From positions 48,207 through 112,206 of the forward strand of contig CAVPBI010000003.1 in assembly GCA_963701735.1 (NCBI GenBank): a stretch of DNA of 64,000 nt, in the 5' to 3' direction. This DNA comes from CAWABB01 sp963701735. GTDB lineage: Bacteria > Bacteroidota > Ignavibacteria > UBA10030 > UBA6906. This document shows, one piece after another, positions 55,952-64,000 of this stretch. The notes below the pieces were generated by a model. The model worked only from the letters and a program-made list of their open reading frames with translations. It had not been told where the DNA came from and made no database searches. Position 1 is the stretch's first letter; each line of letters opens with the position of its first letter. Position numbers and translations under genes: made by a program.

Positions 55952-56826
55952 TCAAGGTCTGGGGTTTCCCGCATCAAGTATGAACCGGATCGACCCATCC
56001 GGACTGTGTCCGCCACACGGTCAGGTACTTGGTCCTGATCGCACCGCCCTCCTCGGGCGAGATGACCGCTTCGCCGACGGTCCACCCCAGATCGCCGGTC
56101 GGGCTTCCGCCTCCCGCTACGGGTGCCCACGACCACGTCGCCGGTCCATCCACCGCCTTCCCGATCGTCTCCGGTCCTCTGATGATGAATCCCCGGCGGC
56201 CGAACATCATGGCTTCGGGCGCGGCCCACCTCTGAAACGCGATTGATGCGCCGCTGTCGGCAGCCAACCGGGCGAAGTCCCGGTCGGCCTGGAAGAATCT
56301 TTCCGAGTGTGGGCGAGGTGGGAGTCTTCGCGGCGGTTGCGATTTCCGCGCCCCGGTATGCGAACGCAGGCCCCTGCAGCACGAGTGCGGCAATCTTCCA
56401 CGTCGCATTGCTGTACTGCCACATGCAGACGAAACGGCCAGTTGCCGGGGCTTCTGCCTCAGGCGGGAGAGAGGCGACCCCCCACATGAGAGCGATGCTC
56501 GAGTCGGAGGAGATCTCCAGGCCTAGCGGATCCCATGTGACCTTCGAGGAGAGGGGGGACGGCGCATCGGTGAGATCCCGAAGCGCATCCGCCGTCCCGA
56601 TCACGAGCGGGGCCCCCGGCAGCAGGAGGACTCCGTCGCGGTCAGATGCCTCGAGCAGGGCGCCGTGAAGTCCCAGCTTCCACGACGATGCAGCGGCGGA
56701 CCTGTCCGCCTGTACCAGCGCCTCCATCCGGTCCGCGGCCGCCTGGGAATGGAGCGGACGGCCCGGGGCACATGCAATCAGTACAGCCATGGCAGTCACG
56801 GTCGTGCGACGCACGTGCATTGTCAT
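55952..56826 (-). CDS. Secreted protein with two NTF2/SnoaL-like domains (two frame breaks)
   Basis: About 290 residues. The signal peptide is TTVTAMAVLIACAPGRPLHS. Two successive NTF2-like (SnoaL/DUF4440) units are suggested: residues about 30-165 (ADRSAAASSWKLGLHGALLE, ALMWGVASLPPE, VCMWQYSNATWKIAALVLQG) and about 185-290 (ADRDFARLAADSGASIAFQR, GFIIRGPETIGKAV, IRTKYLTVWRTQSG). Frame changes near 56310 and 55975 are needed; corrected, it ends RFILDAGNPRP. Function unknown; such folds bind small ligands. TATATT (56876-56871) may be its -10. Confidence 0.65.
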
Positions 56827-56909
56827 CCTCGATCCTCCCGGCAGGCGAATGGGCTCGTGGCTGAGGCACCAATATAATCGGTCCCCGGCTCACCTGACAG
56901 CCCCACAGC

Positions 56910-56985
56910 GCCCCCACACACACAGCACACACACAGCACACGTGCGTCACCTAGGTGACGCACGTGTGGGATGCACGTGTGGGAT
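56910..56985. repeat. 32-bp perfect palindrome with adjoining CA tract and 13-bp tandem repeat
   Basis: CA-rich bases (CCCACACACACAGCACACAC region) lead into a perfect 32-bp palindrome at 56937-56968, with the half-arm CACACGTGCGTCACCT and no spacer. The right part runs into two tandem copies of GCACGTGTGGGAT (56960-56985). It lies midway between two divergent promoters. It may bind a dimeric regulator or form a cruciform. Confidence 0.75.
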
Positions 56986-57053
56986 GATATTGGGGGGTAC
57001 ATGGGGTGTTTTTGTGATTTAGGTCACCAATCGGACCCCGCATCCTCGTTTCA

Positions 57054-57082
57054 TTGATAATCACGCGGTCTTTCGATATATT
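57054..57082 (+). promoter_or_regulatory. Promoter for the 57089 operon, probably leaderless
   Basis: TTGATA (57054-57059), 17 bases, TATATT (57077-57082). The ATG follows seven bases after the -10, so transcription would start at or very near the ATG. Confidence 0.65.
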
Positions 57083-57088
57083 TTCTCC

Positions 57089-58117
57089 ATGAATGCGCGC
57101 GAAATCAGGTCCGGCACCGTCCGGGCACACGAGCTTCTTGGGGACTTCTGGTTCAATTCCGAGCCGGTCCCCGTTGCCGCCCTCCGGGGTCGGGTCCTCC
57201 TGCTCGGTTTCTGGGATCTCTCCTCCGAAGCGTCCCTCCACGCGCTGGAGTACTGGGAACAGTGGCAGCGGAAATACGAGTCCGCAGGGCTGGTGAGCGT
57301 TGCGGTTCACACTCCCAGATTTTCGTTCGGCCGGGACCCCGGCGTCGTGGACGGCGCAATACGCCGCCTCGGTGTCACGCTTCCGGTCGTCACCGACAAC
57401 AGCGGGCTGATCGTTTCCAGATATCAGATCCGCACGCCGCCCTCGCTCGTGCTCGTTGACCGGGACGGATACGTGAGGCTCGTGGTCGAGGGAGAAGGCG
57501 CGTTCATGCAGATCGAGCGGGCGGTCCAGGGACTTCTCCTCGAGGCGAACACGCTTCAGACCCTGCCGGATTTCGCCGAGCCGCACAGACCCGGCGACCG
57601 GCCCGGCGCGATGCTCATCAAGGGAACCCCCGAACTGTTCGGAGGGTACCTCCGGGGCAGCGTCGGAAATGTCGAGGGCGCGATTCCGGAGTCGTCGCTC
57701 GAGTTTACAGATCCCGGCATTCACCTCCAGGATCGTGTCTATCTCCAGGGCGAGTGGCTCGTCGGCCGGGAGGCGTATGAGTTCGGTTCGACCGAGAGCG
57801 GGAAGGGTAGCCTGGTTGTCTCGTATTCGGGCATCGAGGCATCGGCGGTCCTGAGATCGACGCACCCGGGCGGGACCCAGGTGGAAGTCACGCAGGACGA
57901 CGAGTACCTGACCGAGCAGGAGCGCGGCGAGGACCTTCAGCGCGATTCGGACGGTCGGACGTATCTGCACGTGGGGGAACCGAAGCTCTACGGCCTCGTG
58001 AAGAACAAGGAGCACGGCTCTCACGTATTGCGGCTCCGGTTCAAGGGGGGGCGGGTCGAAGTGTTCGCGCTCTCGTTCACTGCCGGCGTGGTCCCGGAAT
58101 CAATCCCCAGCAACTGA
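57089..58117 (+). CDS. DipZ/TlpA-like thioredoxin-fold protein lacking active-site cysteines
   Basis: 342 residues. An N-terminal thioredoxin-like domain has LRGRVLLLGFWDLSSEASLH where WCxxC is expected, so both catalytic cysteines are absent, and the cis-Pro segment YQIRTPPSLVLVDRDG. The C-terminal half has GTPELFGGYLRGSVGN and VYLQGEWLVGREAYEFGSTE, resembling the DipZ C-terminal beta domain. No signal peptide is visible. It may be a protein-binding rather than redox domain. First gene of a tight operon with an oxidoreductase and metH. Confidence 0.75.
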   Translation: MNAREIRSGTVRAHELLGDFWFNSEPVPVAALRGRVLLLGFWDLSSEASLHALEYWEQWQRKYESAGLVSVAVHTPRFSFGRDPGVVDGAIRRLGVTLPVVTDNSGLIVSRYQIRTPPSLVLVDRDGYVRLVVEGEGAFMQIERAVQGLLLEANTLQTLPDFAEPHRPGDRPGAMLIKGTPELFGGYLRGSVGNVEGAIPESSLEFTDPGIHLQDRVYLQGEWLVGREAYEFGSTESGKGSLVVSYSGIEASAVLRSTHPGGTQVEVTQDDEYLTEQERGEDLQRDSDGRTYLHVGEPKLYGLVKNKEHGSHVLRLRFKGGRVEVFALSFTAGVVPESIPSN

Positions 58118-58120
58118 GGC

Positions 58121-59092
58121 ATGGGCGGAGTCACGACATCTGATTGGCCGCCGCCGGTAACGACGGCCGCCACAACGCTCTTCGGCATACGATATCCGGT
58201 CATTCAGGCCGGCATGGTATGGACGGCGGGCTGGAAGCTCGCCGTTGCTGTTTCTGAGGCCGGCGGGCTCGGGCTCATCGGCGCCGGCTCGATGTCGACC
58301 GACCTGCTGCGGGAACACATCCGGAAAGCGAAGGCCGCGACGCGCGCACCGTTTGGCGTAAACATCCCGCTCGCCCGCGGCGACGCGGACGACCTCGTGC
58401 GCACGACGCTCGAGGAAGGAGTCCGCATCGTGTTCACTTCGTCGGGCCATCCGGCGAAGCACACGCGCACGCTGAAGGATGCGGGATGCACCGTCGTCCA
58501 CGTCATCGCTGCCGTGAAGCACGGGATCAAGGCGGCGGAAGCGGGATGCGATGCGGTCGTGGCGGAAGGGTTCGAGGCGGGCGGGCATAACGGCGTGGAC
58601 GAAATGACGACGCTCGCGCTCGTTCCGCAGGTTGTGGACGCCATCGCGCTGCCGGTCATCGCCGCCGGAGGCATCGCTGACGGCCGCGGGCTTGCCGCCG
58701 CGCTTGCGCTCGGAGCACAGGCGGCGCAGGTGGGGACACGCTTCGCGGCAACGGTCGAGGCCTCGGCGCACGCAACGTACAAGAATGCAGTCGTGTCGGC
58801 GAGCGACACCGATACAGTGCTGACCATGAAGCAGGTCGTTCCCGTGCGCATGCTGAAGACGCCGTTTACACGACGGGTCCAGCAGGCTGAGCGCGAAGGA
58901 GCCGACAAAGCCGCGATGCTCGCGCTGCTGGGGGAGAAGCGCGAGCGGAAGGGGATCTTCGAGGGGAACCTCGAGGACGGGATGTTCGAAGCGGGCCAGA
59001 GCGCGGGGCTCGTCCGGGAAATCCTCCCGGCCGCGGAGGTCGTGCGAAGCATGATGGCGGAATACCACGCAGTCAAGGGGAAGATGCCGTGA
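58121..59092 (+). CDS. Nitronate monooxygenase/FabK-like FMN-dependent TIM-barrel enzyme
   Basis: 323 residues. Family features: PVIQAGMVWTAGWKLAVAVS, GGLGLIGAGS, PFGVNIPLAR, AEGFEAGGHNG (the FMN/flavin region) and PVIAAGGIADGRGLAAALAL, followed by AQVGTRFAATVEASAH. These proteins use FMN to oxidise nitronates or, as FabK, reduce enoyl-ACP; the specific reaction cannot be assigned. It lies three bases after the thioredoxin-like gene and overlaps metH (GTGA), so the three are probably cotranslated. Confidence 0.85.
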   Translation: MGGVTTSDWPPPVTTAATTLFGIRYPVIQAGMVWTAGWKLAVAVSEAGGLGLIGAGSMSTDLLREHIRKAKAATRAPFGVNIPLARGDADDLVRTTLEEGVRIVFTSSGHPAKHTRTLKDAGCTVVHVIAAVKHGIKAAEAGCDAVVAEGFEAGGHNGVDEMTTLALVPQVVDAIALPVIAAGGIADGRGLAAALALGAQAAQVGTRFAATVEASAHATYKNAVVSASDTDTVLTMKQVVPVRMLKTPFTRRVQQAEREGADKAAMLALLGEKRERKGIFEGNLEDGMFEAGQSAGLVREILPAAEVVRSMMAEYHAVKGKMP

Positions 59093-62000
59093 AGCGTTCG
59101 TTTCTGGATATGCTGCACGAGAAAATCGTCGTCTTCGACGGCGCGATGGGGACGCACCTGCAGGGGCAAGACCTCACCGCCGATGATTTCGGGGGCGAGC
59201 AGTTTGCCGGATGCAATGAATACCTCGTCGTGTCGAAGCCATCCGCCGTCCAGAACGTCCATCGCGACTACCTGGAAGCCGGCTGCGACGTCATCGAGAC
59301 GGACACGTTCGGTTCCGCATCGATCGTGCTTGCCGAGTACGACCTGGCCGACCGTGCCTACGAGCTGACCTTCACCGCGGCGCAAATCGCCCGCGGGATG
59401 GCGGACGCCTACTCGACGCCCGATCGCCCGCGGTTCGTGGCGGGGTCCATGGGACCGACCACGAAGCTCCCCTCGCTTGGCCACATCGGCTTCAAAGAGA
59501 TGTCCGCGTCGTTCCGTGTTCAGGCCCAGGCGCTCGTGGAGGGCGGGGCGGACCTGCTGTGCGTCGAGACCTGCCAGGACCTCCTGCAGACCAAGGCTGC
59601 GCTCGCCGGAATCTTCGAGTACTTCGCCTCGGCGCGCCGGCGCGTGCCGATCATTACCTCCGTGACGATCGAGGCCACCGGCACGATGCTGCTGGGGACC
59701 GAGGTCACCGCAGCGCTGGCGGCGCTCGAGCCGTTCGATATCGACGTCATCGGGATGAACTGCGCGACCGGGCCGAAGGAGATGTCGGACCACATCCGCG
59801 CGCTGGCATCCTCCAGCCCGAAGCCGATCTTCGTGATGCCGAACGCCGGTATCCCGGAGAATGTCGGCGGCCACGCTCACTACCATCTCTCTCCCGACGA
59901 ACTCGTTCAGTATCTCGGCCACTTCGTGCGCGACCTCGGCGTGAGCGTCGTGGGCGGTTGCTGCGGCACGACGCCCGAGCATATCCGGCGCCTGGCCGAA
60001 GCCGTCGGGTCGCTCTCCCCGCGGCCCCGGACATATGAGTTCATCCCGGGCGCGTCCAGCCTCTACCAGACCGCGCCGTTCCACGTCGATCCCGCCCCCG
60101 TGCTTGTCGGCGAACGCACGAATGCCAATGGCAGCAAGCAGTTCCGGGATCTCCTCGCGAAGGAGGACTGGGAGGGGATCGTGGCGATGGGGCGCGATGC
60201 GGCGAAAGAGGGCGCCCATATGGTGGACGTCTGCGCCGCGTACGTCGGGCGCGACGAGGCGGCTGACATGCGTGAAATCATCACGAGATTCAACACGCAG
60301 GTGCCGCTCCCGATCGTGATCGACTCGACCGAGGCGCCCGTGATCGAGGAAGCCCTCCAGCGCATCGGGGGGAAGGCGATCGTGAACTCCATCAACATGG
60401 AGGACGGGGAGGAACGGATCGCGAACGTCGTGCCGCTGTGCAAGCGGTACGGGGCGGCGGTCATCGCGCTGACCATCGATGAGCGCGGGATGGCCAAGAC
60501 GACCGACGAGAAGCTCGCGATCGCCCGCCGCATTCACGACATCGTCGTGAACCGGTACGGCATGCGCGCGCACGACCTGATCTTCGACCCGCTGACATTC
60601 ACGCTGGGCTCGGGCGACGAGGAGTTCCGGCGGGCCGGCGTCGAGACCATCGAGGCCATCCGCCGCATCAAGGCCGAGCTGCCCGGTGTCTCGACGCTGC
60701 TCGGCGTCAGCAACATTTCGTTCGGGCTCTCCCCGGCCGCACGCCACGCTCTGAACAGCGTCTTCCTCCATCATGCGATCGAGGCGGGACTCGACCTGGC
60801 GATCGTGCATGCGGCGAAGATCATGCCGCTCTACAAGATCGACGAACGCGGGCGCGAGCTCTGCCGGCAACTCATCTTCGACGAGCGGAAATTCGAAGAC
60901 GTGAAGGATTCCTCGGGGACGGTGCACAGGAAGCTCGTGTACGACCCGCTCACCGAGCTGATGGCGTTCTACGCCGATCGGAAGACGGAGAAGAGAGCCG
61001 ACACGGGCCGCGCCGGAACCGTCGAGGAACGCCTGAAGGGCCGCATCATCGACGGCGACCGGGTCGGGCTGCAGCAGGACCTGGACGAGGCCCTCAAGAA
61101 GTACCCTGCGCTCGAGATCATCAACACGATCCTGCTGGACGGGATGAAGGTGGTGGGCGAGCTGTTCGGGAGCGGACAGATGCAGCTGCCGTTCGTTCTC
61201 CAGTCCGCCGAAGTGATGAAGGCCGCCGTCGCGTACCTCGAGCAGTTCATGGACAAGGCGGACGCGACGAGCAAGGGGACCATGGTGCTCGCCACCGTGA
61301 AGGGCGACGTCCACGACATCGGCAAGAACCTCGTGGACATCATCCTGACGAACAACGGCTACCGCGTCGTGAACCTCGGGATCAAGTGCCCGATCGAGAC
61401 GATGCTGCAGGCCGCGGAGCGCGAAAAGGCGAACGCCATCGGTATGAGCGGCCTCCTTGTGAAGTCCACGCTCATCATGAAGGAGAACCTGGGGGTCATG
61501 AACGAGCGGGGGATCACGATCCCGGTCGTGCTGGGCGGCGCCGCGCTGACGCGCCGGTACGTGGAACAGGACCTCCGGTCGGTGTACAAAGGGGCGGTGT
61601 TCTACGCCAACGATGCCTTTGACGGGCTGCGGTATATGGAGAAGATCGGTGCAGGGGACCTCGGGTACAATCCGGGTGCAGCCGGGGCAGATGAGATGGA
61701 GACGCTGACGGGCACCGAGGCGAAGATCGCGCTTGCCGAAAAGGAAGACCCCCGCTATGCCGTGGCTTCGGGCGGGAACGGTACGCCGCGAACGCGGTCG
61801 GCTGTCAGGACCGATGTGCCCATCCCGTCGGCTCCCTTTCTGGGGACCCGCGTGATCGACTCCGTTCCGCTTGACGATGTCTTCGGGTTTGTCAACGAAG
61901 TCGCGCTCATCCGCGGACAATGGCAGGTCAGGAAGGGCAAGCAGACCGAGGAGCAGTACAAGGAGCTCCTGCGGGAGAAGGTCTATCCCGACCTGCACCG

Positions 62001-62616
62001 GCTCAAAGAGGACGTGAAGAAGAACGGCTGGCTTCAGCCGAAGGTCGCGTACGGATATTTCCCATGTCAGTCCGACGGGGACAATCTGATCGTGTACAAT
62101 CCTGGCACGAGGTCGGAGCGCACGCGATTCACCTTCCCGAGGCAGCGTGACGATCGCCATCTGTGCCTGGCTGACTACTTTGCATCGGTCGAGTCGGGAA
62201 GGATGGACGTCGTCGGGTTCCAGCTCGTGACGATGGGACGTCAGGCGGCGGAGCATTCTGCGAAGCTCTTCACCGCCAACAACTACCGGGACTATCTGTA
62301 CTTCCATGGGCTGAGCGTCGAATCGGCGGAAGCGCTGGCGGAGCTCTGGCACAAGCGGATGCGCGAGGAGCTCGGGATCGCCGGGAGCGATGCAGCCGAC
62401 GTGCGACGGCTTTTCTCGCAGGGCTACCAGGGGTCGCGCTACAGCTTCGGCTATCCGGCGTGCCCGAACCTGGAGGATCAGGCGCGGCTGATGGAACTGC
62501 TTGACGGCGAGAGGATCGGCGTGCGGCTCACGGACGAGTTCGCGCTCGATCCCGAGCAGAGCACGAACGCGATCATCGTGCATCATCCCGAGGCAAGGTA
62601 TTTCAATGTGAAATGA
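59089..62616 (+). CDS. metH: Cobalamin-dependent methionine synthase (GTG start)
   Basis: 1175 residues in one unbroken frame, near the full length for MetH. Homocysteine module: VVFDGAMGTHLQ, zinc ligands in GMNCATGP and GGCCGTTPEHIR. Methyltetrahydrofolate module: LVGERTNANGSKQFRDLL and SNISFGLSPAARHALNS. Cobalamin module: cap, then VKGDVHDIGKNLVDIIL (the DxHxxG ligand). C-terminal reactivation domain: RYSFGYPACPNLEDQARLM, binding SAM. The GTG overlaps the upstream stop. No cobalamin riboswitch precedes the operon. Depends on cobalamin, like nrdJ. Confidence 0.97.
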   Translation: MKRSFLDMLHEKIVVFDGAMGTHLQGQDLTADDFGGEQFAGCNEYLVVSKPSAVQNVHRDYLEAGCDVIETDTFGSASIVLAEYDLADRAYELTFTAAQIARGMADAYSTPDRPRFVAGSMGPTTKLPSLGHIGFKEMSASFRVQAQALVEGGADLLCVETCQDLLQTKAALAGIFEYFASARRRVPIITSVTIEATGTMLLGTEVTAALAALEPFDIDVIGMNCATGPKEMSDHIRALASSSPKPIFVMPNAGIPENVGGHAHYHLSPDELVQYLGHFVRDLGVSVVGGCCGTTPEHIRRLAEAVGSLSPRPRTYEFIPGASSLYQTAPFHVDPAPVLVGERTNANGSKQFRDLLAKEDWEGIVAMGRDAAKEGAHMVDVCAAYVGRDEAADMREIITRFNTQVPLPIVIDSTEAPVIEEALQRIGGKAIVNSINMEDGEERIANVVPLCKRYGAAVIALTIDERGMAKTTDEKLAIARRIHDIVVNRYGMRAHDLIFDPLTFTLGSGDEEFRRAGVETIEAIRRIKAELPGVSTLLGVSNISFGLSPAARHALNSVFLHHAIEAGLDLAIVHAAKIMPLYKIDERGRELCRQLIFDERKFEDVKDSSGTVHRKLVYDPLTELMAFYADRKTEKRADTGRAGTVEERLKGRIIDGDRVGLQQDLDEALKKYPALEIINTILLDGMKVVGELFGSGQMQLPFVLQSAEVMKAAVAYLEQFMDKADATSKGTMVLATVKGDVHDIGKNLVDIILTNNGYRVVNLGIKCPIETMLQAAEREKANAIGMSGLLVKSTLIMKENLGVMNERGITIPVVLGGAALTRRYVEQDLRSVYKGAVFYANDAFDGLRYMEKIGAGDLGYNPGAAGADEMETLTGTEAKIALAEKEDPRYAVASGGNGTPRTRSAVRTDVPIPSAPFLGTRVIDSVPLDDVFGFVNEVALIRGQWQVRKGKQTEEQYKELLREKVYPDLHRLKEDVKKNGWLQPKVAYGYFPCQSDGDNLIVYNPGTRSERTRFTFPRQRDDRHLCLADYFASVESGRMDVVGFQLVTMGRQAAEHSAKLFTANNYRDYLYFHGLSVESAEALAELWHKRMREELGIAGSDAADVRRLFSQGYQGSRYSFGYPACPNLEDQARLMELLDGERIGVRLTDEFALDPEQSTNAIIVHHPEARYFNVK

Positions 62617-62635
62617 GCCTTTTTCCCTCATTTCC

Positions 62636-62664
62636 TTGCAATTCGGAAGTGAATTTGTTAGGTT
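62636..62664 (+). promoter_or_regulatory. Ferredoxin promoter
   Basis: TTGCAA (62636-62641), 17 bases, TAGGTT (62659-62664), about 70 bases before the ferredoxin ATG. An A/T-rich pyrimidine leader follows. Confidence 0.55.
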
Positions 62665-62741
62665 TTTTCCACGCTTGTTTGTTCTTCCCACCTTCGCCTC
62701 TTGACTGAAGTTTATGACTCACTGAACGGAGGAAGCGTCAC

Positions 62742-63083
62742 ATGGCAACGATGATCACCGAAGAATGCATTAACTGCGGCGCGTGCGAGCCCGAATGCCC
62801 GAACGTCGCGATCTACGCAGGCGGTGTGCAGTACGAATACAACGGTCAGATGTTTGACGCTCTGTCAAACGACTTCTACTATATCGTTCCCGAGAAGTGC
62901 ACCGAATGTGTCGGCCACTTCGACCAGGAACAGTGCGCCGCGGTCTGCCCCGTGGATTGCTGCGTGGCCGATCCGAACCACGTGGAAAGCGAGGAGGTCC
63001 TTTACCAGCGCGCGAAGACGCTCCATCCGGGCAAGGAGTTCCCGGAGTTGAGCGCGTCGACGTCGCACTTCAGGAAGGGCTGA
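62742..63083 (+). CDS. 2[4Fe-4S] ferredoxin, YfhL/Alvin-type
   Basis: 113 residues. The first cluster motif is CINCGACEPECPNVAI. The second is interrupted by an insertion, CTECVGHFDQEQCAAVCPVD, then CC, as in the Allochromatium-type and YfhL ferredoxins with a C-terminal extension (here to HFRKG). It is a low-potential electron carrier; the partner is unknown. A GGAGG Shine-Dalgarno precedes the ATG, a promoter lies upstream and a terminator downstream, so it is monocistronic. Confidence 0.93.
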   Translation: MATMITEECINCGACEPECPNVAIYAGGVQYEYNGQMFDALSNDFYYIVPEKCTECVGHFDQEQCAAVCPVDCCVADPNHVESEEVLYQRAKTLHPGKEFPELSASTSHFRKG

Positions 63084-63112
63084 TCGCGCTCAGCGGGGAA
63101 GCGATGTCACTC

Positions 63113-63153
63113 AGGTCGGTTTTCCTTCACACGGGAAACCGACCTTCTGTTTT
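63113..63153 (+). terminator. Ferredoxin terminator
   Basis: AGGTCGGTTT pairs with AAACCGACCT around an inner TCC/GGG and a short loop, then TCTGTTTTC: a strong intrinsic terminator. Confidence 0.85.
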
Positions 63154-63164
63154 CTGGAGGCCGC

Positions 63165-64000
63165 ATGATCATCGGTGAGTACAGTCTGGACGCCATCGAG
63201 ACCGGAAGCTTCGCGCTGGACGGCGGTGCCATGTTCGGCGTGGTGCCGCGGCCGCTCTGGGGGAAGACGAACCCGCCGGATTCCCGCAACCGGATTCCGA
63301 TGGCTGCTCGCGCTCTGCTGATTCGCGGGGGGGGCCGGACGATCCTCGTGGACACGGGAAACGGCACCAAGTACAGCGACAAGCTGCGCGACATCTACGC
63401 GATCGATTCGGGGAAACATGACATCGCGACCTCGCTGCGTGCGCGCGGCGTGACCCCCGCGGACGTCACGGACGTCATCCTCACACACCTTCATTTCGAC
63501 CATGCCGGGGGATCCACCGTCAGGGCCGGAGACCGGGTGGTGCCCGCGTTCCCGAACGCCGTGTACTACGTCCAGGAGAATCACTGGGAGGCCGCCCAGA
63601 ATCCGACCGAGCGAGACCGCGCGAGCTTCTTCCCGGATGACTACCTTCCGCTCAGACGTGAAGGCCGGCTCCGTTTCCTGAACGGCCCCGAGGCTCTGTT
63701 CCCCGGCATCCAGCTCAAGATCTTCCACGGGCACACGACAGCCCTGCAGGCGCCGCTGATCACTGACGGCACGACCACGCTGTTGTACTGCGCCGACCTC
63801 ATTCCGTTGACGCCGCATGTGGCGCTCCCGTGGATCATGGCATACGACCTGCGCCCGCTCGTGACGCTTGAAGAGAAACGGCTTGTCCTGCGGTCGGCCG
63901 TCGACCACAGGTGGATTCTGTTCTTCGAGCATGATCCCCAGACTGTCGCCGCCACCGTGCGGCTGACGGAGAAGGGGTATGAGGTGGCCGAGCGGATGAA
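63165..64000 (+). CDS. Metallo-beta-lactamase-fold hydrolase (3' end outside window)
   Basis: 278 residues visible, open to the window edge. It starts MIIGEYSLDAIETGSFALDG with a CTGGAGG Shine-Dalgarno. The metal-binding motif is VILTHLHFDHAGGS (HxHxDH); a later ligand region is FHGHTTALQAPL and the Asp is in LYCADLIP. The family includes lactonases and glyoxalase II-like enzymes; the Ala-rich N-terminal region VDTGNGTKYS is typical of the quorum-quenching lactonase/organophosphatase branch, but the substrate is not determined. Confidence 0.88.
   Translation, partial: MIIGEYSLDAIETGSFALDGGAMFGVVPRPLWGKTNPPDSRNRIPMAARALLIRGGGRTILVDTGNGTKYSDKLRDIYAIDSGKHDIATSLRARGVTPADVTDVILTHLHFDHAGGSTVRAGDRVVPAFPNAVYYVQENHWEAAQNPTERDRASFFPDDYLPLRREGRLRFLNGPEALFPGIQLKIFHGHTTALQAPLITDGTTTLLYCADLIPLTPHVALPWIMAYDLRPLVTLEEKRLVLRSAVDHRWILFFEHDPQTVAATVRLTEKGYEVAERM

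Noticed and set aside
58204..62691. A 1495-residue open frame antisense to metH and neighbours
   Set aside because: It is opposite three well-supported plus-strand genes, has no domain, and long antisense frames are expected at this GC content.

Overview
The window is one contiguous 64 kb piece of a GC-rich bacterial chromosome. It looks like a member of the FCB group (Bacteroidota in the broad sense, most like Ignavibacteria/Kapabacteria-type lineages, possibly a sister phylum). The support is secreted proteins ending in an NYPNPFNPSTKI-type sorting tail, a large TonB-dependent receptor with a carboxypeptidase-regulatory-like N-terminus, a PorV/PorQ-type outer-membrane protein, and a spc/alpha operon with rpsD between rpsK and rpoA and no adk between secY and map. 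This placement is inference; a 16S or marker-gene tree would settle it.

Layout. 1-16932: end of fusA, tuf, then the S10, spc and alpha ribosomal operons, nearly unbroken on the plus strand, with secY, map, infA, rpmJ and rpoA. A tRNA-Gln(TTG) gene sits inside this cluster between rplR and rpsE. 16947-20310: engB, then a class V aminotransferase and serA (serine/glyoxylate metabolism). 20334-30065: secreted and outer-membrane genes (BNR-like protein with sorting tail, TonB-dependent receptor, a second tail protein, PorV-like barrel). 30067-33519: beta-propeller protein, ssb, carA, a methyltransferase. 33643-38651 (minus): a very large Lhr-type helicase with low-complexity inserts. 38848-42440: an efflux-type set (membrane fusion protein plus two MacB/FtsX-like permeases). 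42584-43819: two thioredoxin-like proteins. 43820-44689: a relic-rich interval with a duplicated nrdJ 3' end, a decayed secretion tail, several hairpins and a 49-residue membrane-protein gene. 44690-47056 (minus): cobalamin-dependent ribonucleotide reductase. 47455-53790: long-chain acyl-CoA synthetase, then nuoA-nuoF. 53791-57088: dut, an RsmI-like methylase, a secreted NTF2-like protein, and several repeat and palindrome structures. 57089-62616: a DipZ-like thioredoxin-fold protein without its cysteines, a nitronate-monooxygenase-like enzyme and metH. 62742-end: a 2[4Fe-4S] ferredoxin and a metallo-beta-lactamase-fold hydrolase cut by the window edge.

Two global observations matter to any user. 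First, about 27 single-base frame breaks interrupt otherwise well-conserved genes (secY, nuoD, nuoF, nrdJ, the permeases and others). They are dense between about 35 and 47 kb and absent from the ribosomal genes before secY and from 57-64 kb. The local sequence usually shows one extra or one missing base, so most are probably sequence errors; such genes are given here as whole spans. Second, intergenic regions repeatedly show a TTGAnn, 17 bp, TAtaTT promoter layout, which gives a consistent promoter grammar.

Together the genes describe a heterotroph with complex I respiration, fatty-acid activation, cobalamin-dependent DNA precursor and methionine synthesis, and type IX-like export of tail-bearing proteins. 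No complete, clearly undescribed multi-gene system was found. The strongest oddities are the operon-embedded tRNA, an AT-rich island between 55-bp direct repeats, a 32-bp perfect palindrome between divergent genes, and the relic interval beside nrdJ.
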